Shown: positions 43,623-53,470, counted from the stretch's first letter. The stretch: DNA of 64,000 bases from Sphingomonadaceae bacterium (GCA_947451145.1 CANFXW010000005.1:1-64000), one strand, 5' to 3'. Translations and numbers: made by a program. Notes: generated by a model not told the origin, from the letters alone.

Positions 43623-45762
43623 ACCGCACTTGATCGACCGTCCGCCCGCTCTCGTCGAGCAGGGCGAGCAAGTGACTCCCCGGGATCATCGGCAATTGCG
43701 GCGTGCCCTTGGCATCGGCAAAGGCCCGGCCATCGAGCGCGAGGCGGAAGTTCTCGGTCGGCCCGCTCAGCACCACGCCCAGCGATTGGCGGTTCGCCGG
43801 GATATCGGGATCAAAGGCATAGACCGCGCCCGAAACCGGGTTGGTGATCCGCGGGCGGCGGGCGAAGGCGGGGGCTTCGGCCATGGTGCTTTGCGCGGTG
43901 CCAGCCATGAACCACTCAGCTCTCGCCGGTTCAGCCAGCGCCGCGAATGTCACGCGCTGTCCCTGAACATTGGCGGGCCGCGCGGGCTGCTTGCCGGGCC
44001 GGTCCTGATGCAGAGCGATCATCACGTCACGCCACACCGGCGCCGCGCCGCTGGTGCCGGATATCGCCCGCATCGGATCGCCTTCAAGGTTGCCGACCCA
44101 AACGGCGACAGTGAAGCGGTCCGAATAGCCGATGCACCAGTTGTCGCGCATCGCTTTGGAGGTGCCGGTCTTGGCCGCCGCCCAGAATGGCAGACGCAGG
44201 GCGGAATCAACGCCGAAGGTGCCAGCCCGCGCCCCGGCATCGCTCAGCATGTCGCCGACGATCCACGCTGCGCCGGGATCGACCAGTTGCCGCGTGTCGC
44301 CCGCCGGATCATCCTTGCGCAATCTCAGCGCAGACCAGCGGCCTAAGTTCGCCAACGTGCGATAGGCATTGGCTTGCTGCATCAGCGTCACCTCCGCCGA
44401 TCCCAGCGCCAGCGAATAGCCGTAATAGGCCCCGTCCTGCTCCAGCCCCTCGTATCCCAGATCCCACAACCGGTCGCGGAATGGCTGCACGCCATCGAGC
44501 AGCAGGGCGCGCACCGCAGGCACGTTGAGCGAATTGGCCAGCGCCCGCCGCACGGTCACCGGCCCCATGAAAGCATTGTCGTAATTGCGCGGCACATAGA
44601 GGCCCGAGGCGGTGTCGAGTTGCACCGGCGAATCCTCGAGGATCGAGGCGGCGGTGAGCCACTTCTTCTCGATCAGCTGGGCATAGAGATGCGGTTTCAG
44701 CGTCGATCCCGCCTGCCGCAGGGCATTGGCGCCGTCCACCGCCGCAGCGGTCGAACCAAGCCCTACACCGCCGACATAGGCCAGAACCTCACCGCTGGCA
44801 TTGTCCACCACAACCACCGCCCCATCGCGCACCCGGCGGGGCCCAAGCCCTTCCAGCTGATGCCGCAGGGCCGAGTTCGCGAGCGCCTGAATGCGCGGGT
44901 CGATAGTCGTCGTCACTTCCATCCCCGGCTCGGTCAGCAGCCGCGCGGCGAGGTGGGGGGCAAGGCCGGGGTCGAGCGCGCGAAGCCTTCCCGGCGCAGC
45001 GGCGGAATCGGCCAAAGCCCGCAGCGCCGGACAATCGCTCGTCGGCAGCAGACGGCAGGCGCGATCGGCGATTTTGGCGGGCGATGCAGCGGGGTCGGGC
45101 AGGAGGGCGATCATCACTGCGGATTCGCGGCGATCGAGCGTCGCGGGGGCCTTGCCGAACAGGGTCAGGGCAGCCGCGCCAACTCCCTGCGCCTCGCCGC
45201 GGAAGGGGGCGAGGTTGAGATAGCCTTCAAGCACCTGCGCCTTTGACCAGTCATCCTCGATGGCCCAGGCGGCACGCATCTGGCGCAGCTTGCTCAGCCA
45301 GCCGCGCGTGCCGGGTTTGCCGATATCGGGCGAGAGATAGGCGGCGAGCTGCATGGTGAGGGTGGAGGCGCCGCGCGAGCGCTGGCCGGTCAACCGTGCC
45401 TTCAGCGTTCCGGCCAGCGCCAGCCAGTCCACCCCGCCGTGGCTATAGAACCGGCGATCCTCGGCCGCGATCACTGCATCGCGGAGCGCCGGACTGGTGG
45501 CATTCAGCCGCGTCCAGGCGAGGCGGCGAACGTTGAAATCGACCCGCACTTCGTCGAGCAGATGCCCGTCGCGATCATAGAGCCATGCCTCGCTCGGCTG
45601 CCATTTATCGCGCAGATCGGCAAAGTCGGGCACCGAAGGCGGGCGAGTGATCCAGTCGAGCGTGGCCGCGCCAATCAGCAGCGTGCCGAGGAATGAGACC
45701 AAGGCCCACTTACGGAGGGCAGGATCGATACGGTTGATGGCACGCTGCCAGGCACCAGACAT
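43609..45762 (-). CDS. pbpC: Penicillin-binding protein 1C
   Basis: A bifunctional peptidoglycan synthase of 717 residues. It has an N-terminal membrane anchor (residues ~20-38), a GT51 transglycosylase (catalytic Glu in AAEDRRFYSHGGVDW near residue 96; RGASTLTMQLA), a transpeptidase with GSTLKPHLY (Ser near residue 352) and KTGTSKAMRDN (KTG box near residue 530), and the C-terminal PBP1C domain. Penicillin-binding protein 1C is usually beside an alpha-2-macroglobulin gene; none is next to it here. Confidence 0.94.
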   Translation of the reverse strand: MSGAWQRAINRIDPALRKWALVSFLGTLLIGAATLDWITRPPSVPDFADLRDKWQPSEAWLYDRDGHLLDEVRVDFNVRRLAWTRLNATSPALRDAVIAAEDRRFYSHGGVDWLALAGTLKARLTGQRSRGASTLTMQLAAYLSPDIGKPGTRGWLSKLRQMRAAWAIEDDWSKAQVLEGYLNLAPFRGEAQGVGAAALTLFGKAPATLDRRESAVMIALLPDPAASPAKIADRACRLLPTSDCPALRALADSAAAPGRLRALDPGLAPHLAARLLTEPGMEVTTTIDPRIQALANSALRHQLEGLGPRRVRDGAVVVVDNASGEVLAYVGGVGLGSTAAAVDGANALRQAGSTLKPHLYAQLIEKKWLTAASILEDSPVQLDTASGLYVPRNYDNAFMGPVTVRRALANSLNVPAVRALLLDGVQPFRDRLWDLGYEGLEQDGAYYGYSLALGSAEVTLMQQANAYRTLANLGRWSALRLRKDDPAGDTRQLVDPGAAWIVGDMLSDAGARAGTFGVDSALRLPFWAAAKTGTSKAMRDNWCIGYSDRFTVAVWVGNLEGDPMRAISGTSGAAPVWRDVMIALHQDRPGKQPARPANVQGQRVTFAALAEPARAEWFMAGTAQSTMAEAPAFARRPRITNPVSGAVYAFDPDIPANRQSLGVVLSGPTENFRLALDGRAFADAKGTPQLPMIPGSHLLALLDESGRTVDQVRFTVR

Positions 45763-45818
45763 GGCCGCCCTCCTTTCACCCTTGGGCTAAACCAAATCGG
45801 CCCGCAGGGGGAGGGGGA

Positions 45819-46196
45819 TCAGGTTGCCGGGCACCATTCGGAGCGGCGGCCCTTCCATGTCTCGGCAAGGCCCTCTGCCACCAGCACTGAGCCAAGGCTT
45901 TTGCCACCACGCTCCACCGTGCGCAGTTCGCGGCCGTATTTGTCCCGGTCGCGATTGCCTGTTTGCAGCTCAAACGGCCCGGCGTTGAGCAGTGCAATCA
46001 GGCGGCGCGTGGCGGCATCGCCCAGTTGCTGCTCGTATTCGCACTTCGCGCCGTGGGTTTCGGGCGCGTTGATATCGGCGATGCGGATCTTCTCGCCTTG
46101 CAGCCAGAAGGTATCGCCATCGACGACACAGGTGAAACGGGGCCCCGGGGCGCAGAGCGCGAACAGGGCGGCGGCGGTGATGATCGTGTTTGCCAT
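45819..46196 (-). CDS. Secreted thermonuclease-like (SNase) protein
   Basis: A 125-residue protein with an N-terminal signal-like segment (MANTIITAAALFALCAPG) and a staphylococcal-nuclease domain: VVDGDTFWLQGEKIRIADINAPETHG (acidic and arginine residues of the active site) and RDRDKYGRELRTV. It probably cleaves DNA or RNA in the periplasm or outside. ATG 46196 is chosen over the frame start at 46226. The tail is short, ending in GLAETWKGRRSEWCPAT. Confidence 0.86.
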   Translation of the reverse strand: MANTIITAAALFALCAPGPRFTCVVDGDTFWLQGEKIRIADINAPETHGAKCEYEQQLGDAATRRLIALLNAGPFELQTGNRDRDKYGRELRTVERGGKSLGSVLVAEGLAETWKGRRSEWCPAT

Positions 46197-46292
46197 GCGC
46201 GGGGAAAAGCGCCCGCGGCACGGCAAATTCTATTCGCGCTAATGCTTAGTTTTGCCCCGTATCGGAGGATATGCGTGCCTTTTTCTGCGGTT

Positions 46293-47525
46293 CTACAGCC
46301 CGAGGAACAGCCCAGCGAGCGCCGCGCTCATCAGGTTCGACAGGCCGCCTGCTGCCAGTGCCTTGAGCCCCAGCTTGGCGATCACCGGGCGCTGGTTTGG
46401 GGCAAGGCCGCCGGTAACCGCCATCTGGATGGCGATCGACGAGAAGTTGGCAAAACCGCAGAGCGCGAATGTGACGATGCCGACAGTCTGCGCCGAAAGG
46501 TCTTTCACCTGACCCAGATCGATGAAGGCGACGAATTCGTTGAGCACCAATTTGGTGCCAAAAAATCCGCCAGCGCGTGATGCTTCGTTCCAGTCCGGCG
46601 CGCCGAGCAGGCGGAAGATCGGGGCAAACACGTAACCCAGCACCTGCTGGAGCGAGAGCTCGGGGTAGCCGAACCAGCCGCCCAGCCAGCCGAACATGCC
46701 ATTGGCCAGCGCGACCAGTGCCACGAATGCCAGCACCATCGCGCCAACGGCTACGGCGAGTTTCACGCCGGTTTGCGCGCCCTGGCTGGCGGCCATGATA
46801 AGGTTTGCCGGTGGCTCTTCTTCAAGGCCGGAGACCTTAATTTCGTCCGGTTCGATGATCGCTGCACCTTTCGGATCGGGCATGATGATCTTGGCCATCA
46901 GGATACCGCCCGGGGCCGACATGAAAGCGGCGGCGACAAGGTAATCGATGCGGATGCCCATTGAGGCATAGGCGGCGAGGATGGTCCCCGCGACGCCGGC
47001 CATGCCCACGCTCATCAGGCAGAACAGCTGGCTGGGGGTCAGCGCGGCAAGATACGGCCGGATCACCAAGGGGCTTTCCGACTGGCCGACAAAAATATTC
47101 GAAGCCGCGCCAAGGCTTTCGATCTTGCTGATCCCGGTGATCTTTTCGAGCCCGCCGCCGATCCATTTGATGATCAGCTGCATCAGCCCGATGTAATACA
47201 GAATCGAAATCAGCGCGGCGAAGAAGATGATCACCGGCAGCGCGGAAATGGCAAAGCTGTGTCCGCCGATTTCGGGATCGGCCATCTTCCCGAACAGGAA
47301 GACCACACCGGCGTGGGCATAGCCGAGCAGGCTGCTAACCCCCGAAGCCGCGCCTTGCAGCGCCGCATTGCCCCATGAGGAATAGAGCACCAGCGCGGCA
47401 AACCCGGCCTGCAGGGCAAAAGCCGCGCCGACCACGCGCAGGCGGATCGCCTTGCGGTCGGACGAGAGCAGAATGGCCAGACCAAGAATAATTGCCATTC
47501 CGGCAAGGCTCATCAAAACATGCAT
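46293..47525 (-). CDS. Concentrative nucleoside transporter (NupC/CNT family)
   Basis: A 410-residue membrane protein with three domains of the CNT family: Nucleos_tra2_N at the start, a gate domain (GLMQLIIKWIGGGLEKI; ASNIFVGQSESPLVIRPYLAALTPSQLFCLMSVGMAGVAGTILAAYA) and the C-terminal NUCLEOS_tra2_C (EFVAFIDLGQV; TFALCGFANFSSIAIQMAVTGG). It imports nucleosides with H+ or Na+. ATG 47525 (MHVLMSLAGMAI) is chosen; upstream is a GGGGGGAAGCC stretch. It is divergent from the queuosine-precursor transporter. Confidence 0.93.
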   Translation of the reverse strand: MHVLMSLAGMAIILGLAILLSSDRKAIRLRVVGAAFALQAGFAALVLYSSWGNAALQGAASGVSSLLGYAHAGVVFLFGKMADPEIGGHSFAISALPVIIFFAALISILYYIGLMQLIIKWIGGGLEKITGISKIESLGAASNIFVGQSESPLVIRPYLAALTPSQLFCLMSVGMAGVAGTILAAYASMGIRIDYLVAAAFMSAPGGILMAKIIMPDPKGAAIIEPDEIKVSGLEEEPPANLIMAASQGAQTGVKLAVAVGAMVLAFVALVALANGMFGWLGGWFGYPELSLQQVLGYVFAPIFRLLGAPDWNEASRAGGFFGTKLVLNEFVAFIDLGQVKDLSAQTVGIVTFALCGFANFSSIAIQMAVTGGLAPNQRPVIAKLGLKALAAGGLSNLMSAALAGLFLGL

Positions 47526-47638
47526 GGACCGGCTTCCCCCCTTGTCACAATTGCTTGAGACTAACCGGCTGACAGCCCTGTGAATAGCCCCCATCGCTGC
47601 CACTTCCCCAATCGTCGCTTGCCCGCTAGACCTTGCCC

Positions 47639-48307
47639 ATGAACCAGACTTCCGCACCCGCAATTCCGCGCTCGCTCTTCATCTTCTCGCTGCTCTATGG
47701 TGGCCTTTGCGTGCTGGCAGGGGTGCTGGGAACCAAGCTCGCCTCGCTTGGCCATTGGCCGTTTTTTGGCGATCTCGCGGTGGAATCGGGAATATTCGCT
47801 TTCCTGCTTCTGGTGGTACTTTCCAGCGCGGTTGCCGAGCTGTTTGGCCGCGACATGGCGAACCGGCTGGTGCGCTATGGCTTTATCCCGCTGATCGTAT
47901 CGATGGTGCTGCTCACTTTTGTGATCAACGTCATTCCGCCCGCACCCTTCTGGAAGGATCAGGACGCCTTCGCCCGGTTGCTGGGGCAGGGCGCGCGGAT
48001 GCAGTTTGCCGGGCTGATTTCCTATGGCACCTCGCAGACGCTCAACGTCTGGCTGTTCAGCCGCATGGCGGGCGGCAAGGACGGCATGGGGCGGGGGCGG
48101 ATGCTGCTGCTGCGCGCATGGGTTGCCAGTCTGCTCAGCCAGATCGTCGATACGGTGATCTTCATCACCATCAGCTTTGCCGGGCAGGACCTGCCAATCG
48201 GCGAGATCATGACCGGGCAGATCATCTCCAAGCTGATCCTCTCGACCATCATGGTGCCGCTGTTCACGCTGGCTTTTGTCTCGCTCGGCCGCAAGCTCGA
48301 TGCGTAA
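47639..48307 (+). CDS. Queuosine-precursor transporter (YhhQ/VUT family)
   Basis: A 222-residue membrane protein with about six helices. Family motifs: NVIPPAPFWKDQDAFARLLGQGARMQFAGLISYGTSQTLNVWLF and SQIVDTVIFITISFAG, matching the QPTR (YhhQ) family that imports queuine or preQ1 for tRNA modification. ATG 47639 is chosen (MNQTSAPAIPRS). It is 42 bases ahead of argB on the same strand; no functional link to argB is evident. Confidence 0.9.
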   Translation: MNQTSAPAIPRSLFIFSLLYGGLCVLAGVLGTKLASLGHWPFFGDLAVESGIFAFLLLVVLSSAVAELFGRDMANRLVRYGFIPLIVSMVLLTFVINVIPPAPFWKDQDAFARLLGQGARMQFAGLISYGTSQTLNVWLFSRMAGGKDGMGRGRMLLLRAWVASLLSQIVDTVIFITISFAGQDLPIGEIMTGQIISKLILSTIMVPLFTLAFVSLGRKLDA

Positions 48308-48349
48308 TTGGGGTTCAATTCCGCGGCGACAGGTATAAAGGGCGCGGCC

Positions 48350-49246
48350 ATGGCTAATCCACACGATCCAGCAATGTTGACCAAGGCAGAAACCCTCGTC
48401 GAGGCGCTTCCCTATTTGCGCCGCTATGAAGGCCGCACTTTCGTGGTCAAATACGGCGGCCACGCGATGGGCGACCCTGAGCTGGCGCATGACTTCGCCC
48501 AGGACGTGGTGCTGCTGCGCGCGGTGGGGATCAATCCGGTGGTTGTCCACGGCGGCGGGCCGCAGATCGATGCCATGCTCAAGAAGCTGGGCGTCGAAAG
48601 CACGCGTATCGACGGCCTGCGGGTGACTGATCGGGAAACTGCGAACGTTGCCGAGATGGTCCTCTCTGGCGCGATCAACAAGGAACTGGTCGGCTGGATC
48701 GCGGGGGCTGGCGGCAAGGCCGTGGGCATTTCTGGCAAGGACGGCGGCCTCGTCACCGCAACCAAGGCCCAGCGCACGACCCGCGATCCTGACAGCCAGA
48801 TCGAACGCGTGATCGACCTCGGCTTTGTTGGCGAACCTTCGAAGATCGACACCACCATTATCGACGCCATTTGCGCGGCGGGCATGATCCCGGTGATCGC
48901 CCCGATCGCCGTGGGTGAGGACGGGCAGACCTATAACATCAACGCCGATACCATGGCGGGTGCCATTGCCGGAGCGCTCGGCGCAGCGCGGCTGTTCCTG
49001 CTGACCGATGTTCATGGTGTGCTCGACAAGGCGGGCAACCTGCTCACCGATCTGACCCCGGCAGACATTGCGGTTCTGCAGGAAGACGGCACGATCAGCG
49101 GCGGTATGATCCCCAAGCTCGAAACCTGCGTCCATGCAGTGCAGGCCGGTTGCGAGGCTGCGGTAGTGCTCGATGGCCGGGTCAGCCACGCCATGCTGCT
49201 CGAAATGTTCACCGAAAAGGGTGCGGGAACCCTGATCCGGGCATGA
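48350..49246 (+). CDS. argB: Acetylglutamate kinase
   Basis: Second step of arginine synthesis (N-acetylglutamate phosphorylation). The 298-residue protein shows VVKYGGHAM (lysine of the ATP site), [11 protein letters not shown] and [32 protein letters not shown], all standard motifs of the amino-acid kinase family, with an N-terminal helix typical of the arginine-sensitive hexameric form. ATG 48350 ([13 protein letters not shown]) is chosen; earlier in-frame codons have no ribosome-binding site. Confidence 0.96.
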   Translation: MANPHDPAMLTKAETLVEALPYLRRYEGRTFVVKYGGHAMGDPELAHDFAQDVVLLRAVGINPVVVHGGGPQIDAMLKKLGVESTRIDGLRVTDRETANVAEMVLSGAINKELVGWIAGAGGKAVGISGKDGGLVTATKAQRTTRDPDSQIERVIDLGFVGEPSKIDTTIIDAICAAGMIPVIAPIAVGEDGQTYNINADTMAGAIAGALGAARLFLLTDVHGVLDKAGNLLTDLTPADIAVLQEDGTISGGMIPKLETCVHAVQAGCEAAVVLDGRVSHAMLLEMFTEKGAGTLIRA

Positions 49247-49254
49247 GCACCTCA

Positions 49255-49280
49255 AGGTGTGGTGACTTGCCACTACACCT
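49255..49280 (+). terminator. Hairpin after argB
   Basis: AGGTGTGGTG pairs with CCAC-T-ACACCT (one bulged T) around loop ACTTG, 8 bases after the argB stop. There is no T run, so it may act as a weak or Rho-assisted terminator. Confidence 0.5.
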
Positions 49281-49322
49281 CGGCTATCAGGCGCCATCCG
49301 CATTAGCCAAGGGGCTTAGGCC

Positions 49323-49619
49323 GTGATTTTCATCACCCTGTTTGAACTCGTTTCCTATCTGATCAACATCATCGTCACGGTGGTGATCGTGCAATTCGTG
49401 CTGGGCCTGTTGATCTCGTTCAACGTGGTCAATCTGCACAACAATCTGGTTGCCGCAGTGTGGCAGGCGGTGAACGCGATTCTTGAACCTATCCTGCGTC
49501 CGGTGCGGCGGATCATGCCGAATACCGGGGCGATCGATTTCTCCCCGATGGCAGTGATTATCGGCCTTTCGATGCTGCAGATCATTCTCAAGAATCTAGC
49601 CTATGCGAGCCTTACATGA
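49323..49619 (+). CDS. YggT-family small membrane protein
   Basis: A 98-residue protein with two membrane helices (~10-34 and ~72-92) and the family motif [37 protein letters not shown]. YggT proteins are linked to osmotic tolerance and cell division in other bacteria. It starts with GTG 49323 ([10 protein letters not shown]). Its stop overlaps the folD start by 4 bases (ATGA), so it is in an operon with folD. Confidence 0.9.
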   Translation: MIFITLFELVSYLINIIVTVVIVQFVLGLLISFNVVNLHNNLVAAVWQAVNAILEPILRPVRRIMPNTGAIDFSPMAVIIGLSMLQIILKNLAYASLT

Positions 49620-50515
49620 CCACTGCTGCTGTTATCGACGGAAAAGCCTTCGCCGAGAACCTGCGCGCCCGCATTGCCGTGGCCGCTGCGCAGTTTGAGG
49701 TTCACGCAGGCCGCAAGGCTGGTCTGGCCGTGGTGCTGGTGGGTGAAGATCCGGCAAGCCAGGTCTATGTCCGCAGCAAGGGCAAACAGACTGTCGCTGC
49801 GGGCATGAACTCGTTCGAGTACAAGCTGGATGACAATACGTCTGAAGGCGCGCTGCTTGATGTGGTGGAGCGGCTTAATGCCGATCCGGCGGTGGACGGA
49901 ATCCTAGTCCAGTTGCCGCTGCCCTCGCACATCGACGAGCAGAAAGTGATCGCCGCGATCAATCCGGACAAGGACGTTGACGGCTTCCACGTGGTCAATT
50001 CGGGTCGCCTTTCGGTGGGCCTGCCAGGCTTTGTCCCGTGCACGCCGCTCGGCTGCCTGATGTTGCTGAAGGACCGGCTGGGTTCGCTTTCCGGCCTTGA
50101 TGCCGTCGTCATCGGCCGCTCGAACATTGTCGGCAAGCCGATGGCCGCGTTGCTGATTGCCGAGAGCTGCACGGTTACCGTGGCGCATAGCCGGACCAAG
50201 GATTTGCCCGAGGTTGTGAAGCGCGCCGATATCGTCGTTGCCGCTGTCGGCCGCGCGGAAATGGTCAAGGCGGACTGGATCAAGCCCGGCGCGACGGTGA
50301 TTGATGTTGGCATCAACCGTCTGCCGCCAGAGCCGGGCTCGGACAAGGGCCGTCTGGTCGGCGATGTTGACTATGCGGACGTGGCCAAAGTTGCAGGCGC
50401 GATCACCCCGGTTCCGGGCGGGGTTGGGCCGATGACGATTGCCGTGCTGCTGCGCAACACGCTGGTCGCCGCGCACCGCAACGCCGGGATCGTGCTGGAC
50501 GAGGCGGCGCTGTGA
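49616..50515 (+). CDS. folD: Bifunctional methylenetetrahydrofolate dehydrogenase / methenyl-THF cyclohydrolase
   Basis: Interconverts one-carbon folates between 5,10-methylene and 10-formyl forms. The 299-residue protein has [14 protein letters not shown] (catalytic lysine in the Y-x-x-x-K motif), [13 protein letters not shown] and [16 protein letters not shown], all diagnostic of FolD, plus the NADP loop [17 protein letters not shown]. It follows yggT (overlap), and its stop overlaps the GTG of the secreted protein gene. Confidence 0.97.
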   Translation: MTTAAVIDGKAFAENLRARIAVAAAQFEVHAGRKAGLAVVLVGEDPASQVYVRSKGKQTVAAGMNSFEYKLDDNTSEGALLDVVERLNADPAVDGILVQLPLPSHIDEQKVIAAINPDKDVDGFHVVNSGRLSVGLPGFVPCTPLGCLMLLKDRLGSLSGLDAVVIGRSNIVGKPMAALLIAESCTVTVAHSRTKDLPEVVKRADIVVAAVGRAEMVKADWIKPGATVIDVGINRLPPEPGSDKGRLVGDVDYADVAKVAGAITPVPGGVGPMTIAVLLRNTLVAAHRNAGIVLDEAAL

Positions 50516-51219
50516 AGCGCGCGGCCCTCGCGCTCGGCCTGCTGTTGCTGGCAAGCGCCACTCAGGCTGAGGACAAGCGCGGGCCTTCGCGTAATTCCTA
50601 CGCCAATCCCAGCGCGGTGATCGCCTCTGAGCTCGCCTTCGCGCAGGCCGCACAGGACAAGGGCCAGTGGACCGCCTTTGCTGAAGCCGCCGCGCCCGAT
50701 GCAGTGATGTTCACGCCGCAGATGGTCTATGCGCAGGCATGGCTGAAGGGCCGCGCCAATCCGGCGGTTGCGGTGAAGTGGCAGCCGCACGAAGTGTGGT
50801 CGAGTTGCGACGGCTCGCTGATGGTCAGCCATGGGGCGTGGCAGGGCGGCAAGGCCAATGGTTATTTCACCACGCTGTGGCAGCGTCAGAAAGACGGCAA
50901 GTACAAGTGGATCCTTGATCACGGCGATGCCCTGAAAGAGGCTGAGCCCGTGCCCGAAATGATTGCCGGACACGTTGCCGATTGCCCCGAGCGCGGCCTG
51001 CGCCCCGCCGCCGCGCCGATGGTGAGGGTGGGCAAGGGCACTTCGAAGGCACTCGCCCCGCTCGATCCGGCCAAGCGCTCGGGCAAGTCTGACGATGGCT
51101 CGCTGACGTGGGAGGTGACGGTTGATCCTTCCGGCGCGCGCAATCTTTCAGTCGAATGGAAGAAGGACGGTGCGGTATCGCCAGTGCTGATCGAGGAAGT
51201 TGCGGCGGAGAAGGGCTGA
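50512..51219 (+). CDS. Exported SnoaL-like protein of unknown function
   Basis: A 235-residue protein with a short signal peptide ([19 protein letters not shown]). Residues ~35-135 have the shape of a DUF4440/SnoaL NTF2-like fold: [29 protein letters not shown] at the start and [22 protein letters not shown] at the end. The C-terminal ~90 residues are unlike anything I know. The GTG start at 50512 overlaps folD's TGA (GTGA). Confidence 0.78.
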   Translation: MKRAALALGLLLLASATQAEDKRGPSRNSYANPSAVIASELAFAQAAQDKGQWTAFAEAAAPDAVMFTPQMVYAQAWLKGRANPAVAVKWQPHEVWSSCDGSLMVSHGAWQGGKANGYFTTLWQRQKDGKYKWILDHGDALKEAEPVPEMIAGHVADCPERGLRPAAAPMVRVGKGTSKALAPLDPAKRSGKSDDGSLTWEVTVDPSGARNLSVEWKKDGAVSPVLIEEVAAEKG

Positions 51220-51225
51220 GGCACA

Positions 51226-51846
51226 ATGCTTGACCTCTTCATCTCTGCCTTCGTCACCCTGTTCGTGGTGATCGATCCACCCGGCTGCGCGCCGATCTAT
51301 GCCGGGCTGACTAGCGGCGCGACGCCGCGGCAGGCCGCCGGTATGGCTGCCCGCGCCTGCATGATCGCCGCGCTGATCCTCGTGTTCTTCGCGCTGTTTG
51401 GCGAGAACCTGCTCAGCTTCCTGCACATCGAACTCAACTCGTTCCGCATCGCTGGCGGCATCCTGCTGTTCGTCATCGCGCTCGACATGGTGCTCGAAAA
51501 GCGCACCGAGCGCCGCGAAAAGCGCGCCGAAGAGATCATGCATACGCCGGAGGTTGAGGACGTCTCGGTCTTTCCCATGGCCATGCCGATGATCGCCGGG
51601 CCGGGATCCATCGCCACGATCATGCTGTTGATGGCGAGGGCCGAAGGCACCCAGCAAACGCTGGTGATCCTCGCCGCCATGCTCTGCGTGATCGCCGTAA
51701 CCTTTGCCGCGCTGGCTGCGGCTGGCCCGCTGATGAAGCTGGTGGGGGCAAAGGTAGAGGCGGTCATAACCCGCATCCTCGGCGTGCTGCTTGCGGCGCT
51801 CGCGGCGCAGTATGTGGTGGACGGGGTGAAGGTGGTTTTGGCCTAA
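51226..51846 (+). CDS. MarC-family membrane protein
   Basis: A 206-residue protein with six membrane helices and the MarC/UPF0056 signature: FVTLFVVIDPPGCAPIYAGLT at the start, SFRIAGGILLFVIALDMVL, and FPMAMPMIAGPGSIATIMLLMA in the middle. Despite the name, the family is not proven to give multidrug resistance. It lies 6 bases after the SnoaL-like gene and ends a yggT-folD-SnoaL-marC run; a palindromic repeat follows. Confidence 0.92.
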   Translation: MLDLFISAFVTLFVVIDPPGCAPIYAGLTSGATPRQAAGMAARACMIAALILVFFALFGENLLSFLHIELNSFRIAGGILLFVIALDMVLEKRTERREKRAEEIMHTPEVEDVSVFPMAMPMIAGPGSIATIMLLMARAEGTQQTLVILAAMLCVIAVTFAALAAAGPLMKLVGAKVEAVITRILGVLLAALAAQYVVDGVKVVLA

Positions 51847-51848
51847 CT

Positions 51849-51939
51849 CGTCGTCCCGGGCTCGACCCGGGACCGCTGGCAACAAAACGCGAGCTCCGGA
51901 TAATAACGCCACCGGTCCCGGATCAAGTCCGGGACGACG
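51849..51939. repeat. REP-like inverted repeat after marC
   Basis: Two 27-base arms (51849-51875 and 51913-51939) pair with three mismatches; each arm contains CGTCGTCCCGG and GGGACCG. Elements with the core CGTCNTCCCGG...GGGAC are common in alphaproteobacteria, to my recollection. It lies between convergent marC and the LON-domain gene. Confidence 0.85.
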
Positions 51940-51941
51940 TA

Positions 51942-52556
51942 TTATTGCAAGGTCACCCGCTCATCATCCCCATCACGCCGCCCATAGAATTGCATCAGCT
52001 GCACCATCAGCTCGCAGCGCTCGGACAGTCCGTCGGCTTCCAATAGAGCCTGCTTTGACGCCGCATCAAACGGCGCGATCTGGGCGACGCCGTTGATAAG
52101 CGATTGATCATCAAGCCGCGCCACCGAATCCCAGTCCACCTGATAGCCTTGCGCATCGGCAAAGCGGCGCGATTCCTGTTCGAACGAGGCGCGCTCGATG
52201 GCGGCGAGGCAATCGTCTTCGCGCTCGTCCAGCAGCTCGCCTTCGATCTGGCGGAAGGGGGTGATCACGTCGAGCTCGCGCAGCACGCGGAATCGGCTCT
52301 CGCCCTCAAGCACGATGTTGAACCGGCCGCCGTCGAGCGCCTCGAACTCGCCGATCTTGCCGAGGCAGCCGACCGAGAAGAGCGGCGCGCCCTCTTCGCT
52401 GCGTTGCGGCTGGATCATGCCGATCCGCCGGTCACGCGCCAGCGCATCCTTGATCAGCGCCTGATAGCGCGGCTCAAAGATGTGCAGCGGCAGGTGCAAT
52501 CCGGGATAGAGAATCGCGCCGGGCAGCGGGAATATCGAGATGCGCCGTGCGGTCAC
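51942..52556 (-). CDS. LON substrate-binding-domain protein
   Basis: A 204-residue cytoplasmic protein with a lone LON N-terminal domain and no ATPase or peptidase part: ISIFPLPGAILYPGLHLPLHIFEPRYQALI at the start, GCLGKIGEFEALDGGRFNIVLEGESRFRVL in the middle. The start is GTG 52556 (MTARRISIF), two bases after the stop of the thioredoxin gene; the open frame extends upstream inside that gene. Probably co-transcribed with it; proteostasis is a likely theme but unproven. Confidence 0.85.
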   Translation of the reverse strand: MTARRISIFPLPGAILYPGLHLPLHIFEPRYQALIKDALARDRRIGMIQPQRSEEGAPLFSVGCLGKIGEFEALDGGRFNIVLEGESRFRVLRELDVITPFRQIEGELLDEREDDCLAAIERASFEQESRRFADAQGYQVDWDSVARLDDQSLINGVAQIAPFDAASKQALLEADGLSERCELMVQLMQFYGRRDGDDERVTLQ

Positions 52557-52558
52557 GA

Positions 52559-53470
52559 TCAACCGAACAGCACGGTGGAAAGCTTGCGCCGGGTGGCGGA
52601 AACCCAAGGGTCTTCAAGCCCGACGGCTTCGAAGATCTGCAGCAGCTTGGCCCGCGCTGCGCCTTCGTTCCATGTCCGATCGGCGGCGACCATCTTGAGC
52701 AGCGTTGCGGCTGCCTCATCGCGCTCACCCGCCGCAAAAGCGGCATTGGCGAAGGCGAGCTGGGCCTCCATGTCATCGGGCGCGGCAGCGGCGGCAGAGC
52801 GCAGGCTCGCCAGTTCGCTGTCATCGGGCTTGTCCTTGGCAAGTTCCAGCGCCGCCTTGGCCTGAACCAGCAGCGGATCGGCGGCGACCTTTGGATCGAG
52901 CGCTGCGAGCACGGCATCAGCCTCGTCCGTCTGTCCCGCCAGCGTCAGCGCCTTTACCAGCCCGGCATTGGCGGCGGCGCTATCAGGCGCAATTTCGACG
53001 ATCTGCGAGAAGATCCCGGCGGCGCGCTCTCCATCACCCGATTCCAGCACCTCTTCACCCATGGCGATCAGCGGCGCGATGTCCTGCGCGGGCTCGGCCC
53101 CGCCCGGTTGCACCGGCAATTTCGCCAGCAATTGGTCGATCGTCGCCTTCAGCTGCGATTCGCTGCGGGCATTGGTCAGGTCAGCGACCGGCTGGCCCTG
53201 GAAGATCGCATAGACCGTGGGGATGGTCCGCACCTGAAACTGCGCGGCGATGAACGATTCCTCGTCGACATTGACCTTCGCCAGCACCACGCCCTTGTCA
53301 GCATATTCAGCGCAGACCTTTTCAAGCAGCGGGGTGAGCGCCTTGCACGGTCCGCACCATTCGGCCCAGAAATCGAGCACAACGAGGCTCGTCATCGAAG
53401 GCTCCACCACGGAACTGCGGAAACGATCGACCGCCTTCTGCTCGTCGATGCTCAAACCCATGCTTGCCAC
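52559..53470 (-). CDS. Thioredoxin-TPR co-chaperone (CnoX/YbbN-like)
   Basis: A 303-residue protein. Residues ~15-110 are a thioredoxin domain with active-site motif WAEWCGPCKAL (CGPC); the remaining ~190 residues are TPR-like helices (MGEEVLESGDGERAAGIFSQIVEIAPDSAAANAGLVKAL). CnoX proteins carry oxidised substrates to GroEL or DnaK; the retained CGPC suggests redox activity. The start is ATG 53470, or 53461 (MGLSIDEQK). With the LON-domain gene it forms a two-gene unit beside the tRNA. Confidence 0.92.
   Translation of the reverse strand: MASMGLSIDEQKAVDRFRSSVVEPSMTSLVVLDFWAEWCGPCKALTPLLEKVCAEYADKGVVLAKVNVDEESFIAAQFQVRTIPTVYAIFQGQPVADLTNARSESQLKATIDQLLAKLPVQPGGAEPAQDIAPLIAMGEEVLESGDGERAAGIFSQIVEIAPDSAAANAGLVKALTLAGQTDEADAVLAALDPKVAADPLLVQAKAALELAKDKPDDSELASLRSAAAAAPDDMEAQLAFANAAFAAGERDEAAATLLKMVAADRTWNEGAARAKLLQIFEAVGLEDPWVSATRRKLSTVLFG

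Noticed and set aside
47561..49303. A 580-codon minus-strand frame
   Set aside because: Antisense to the queuosine-precursor transporter and argB, both clearly recognised on the plus strand.
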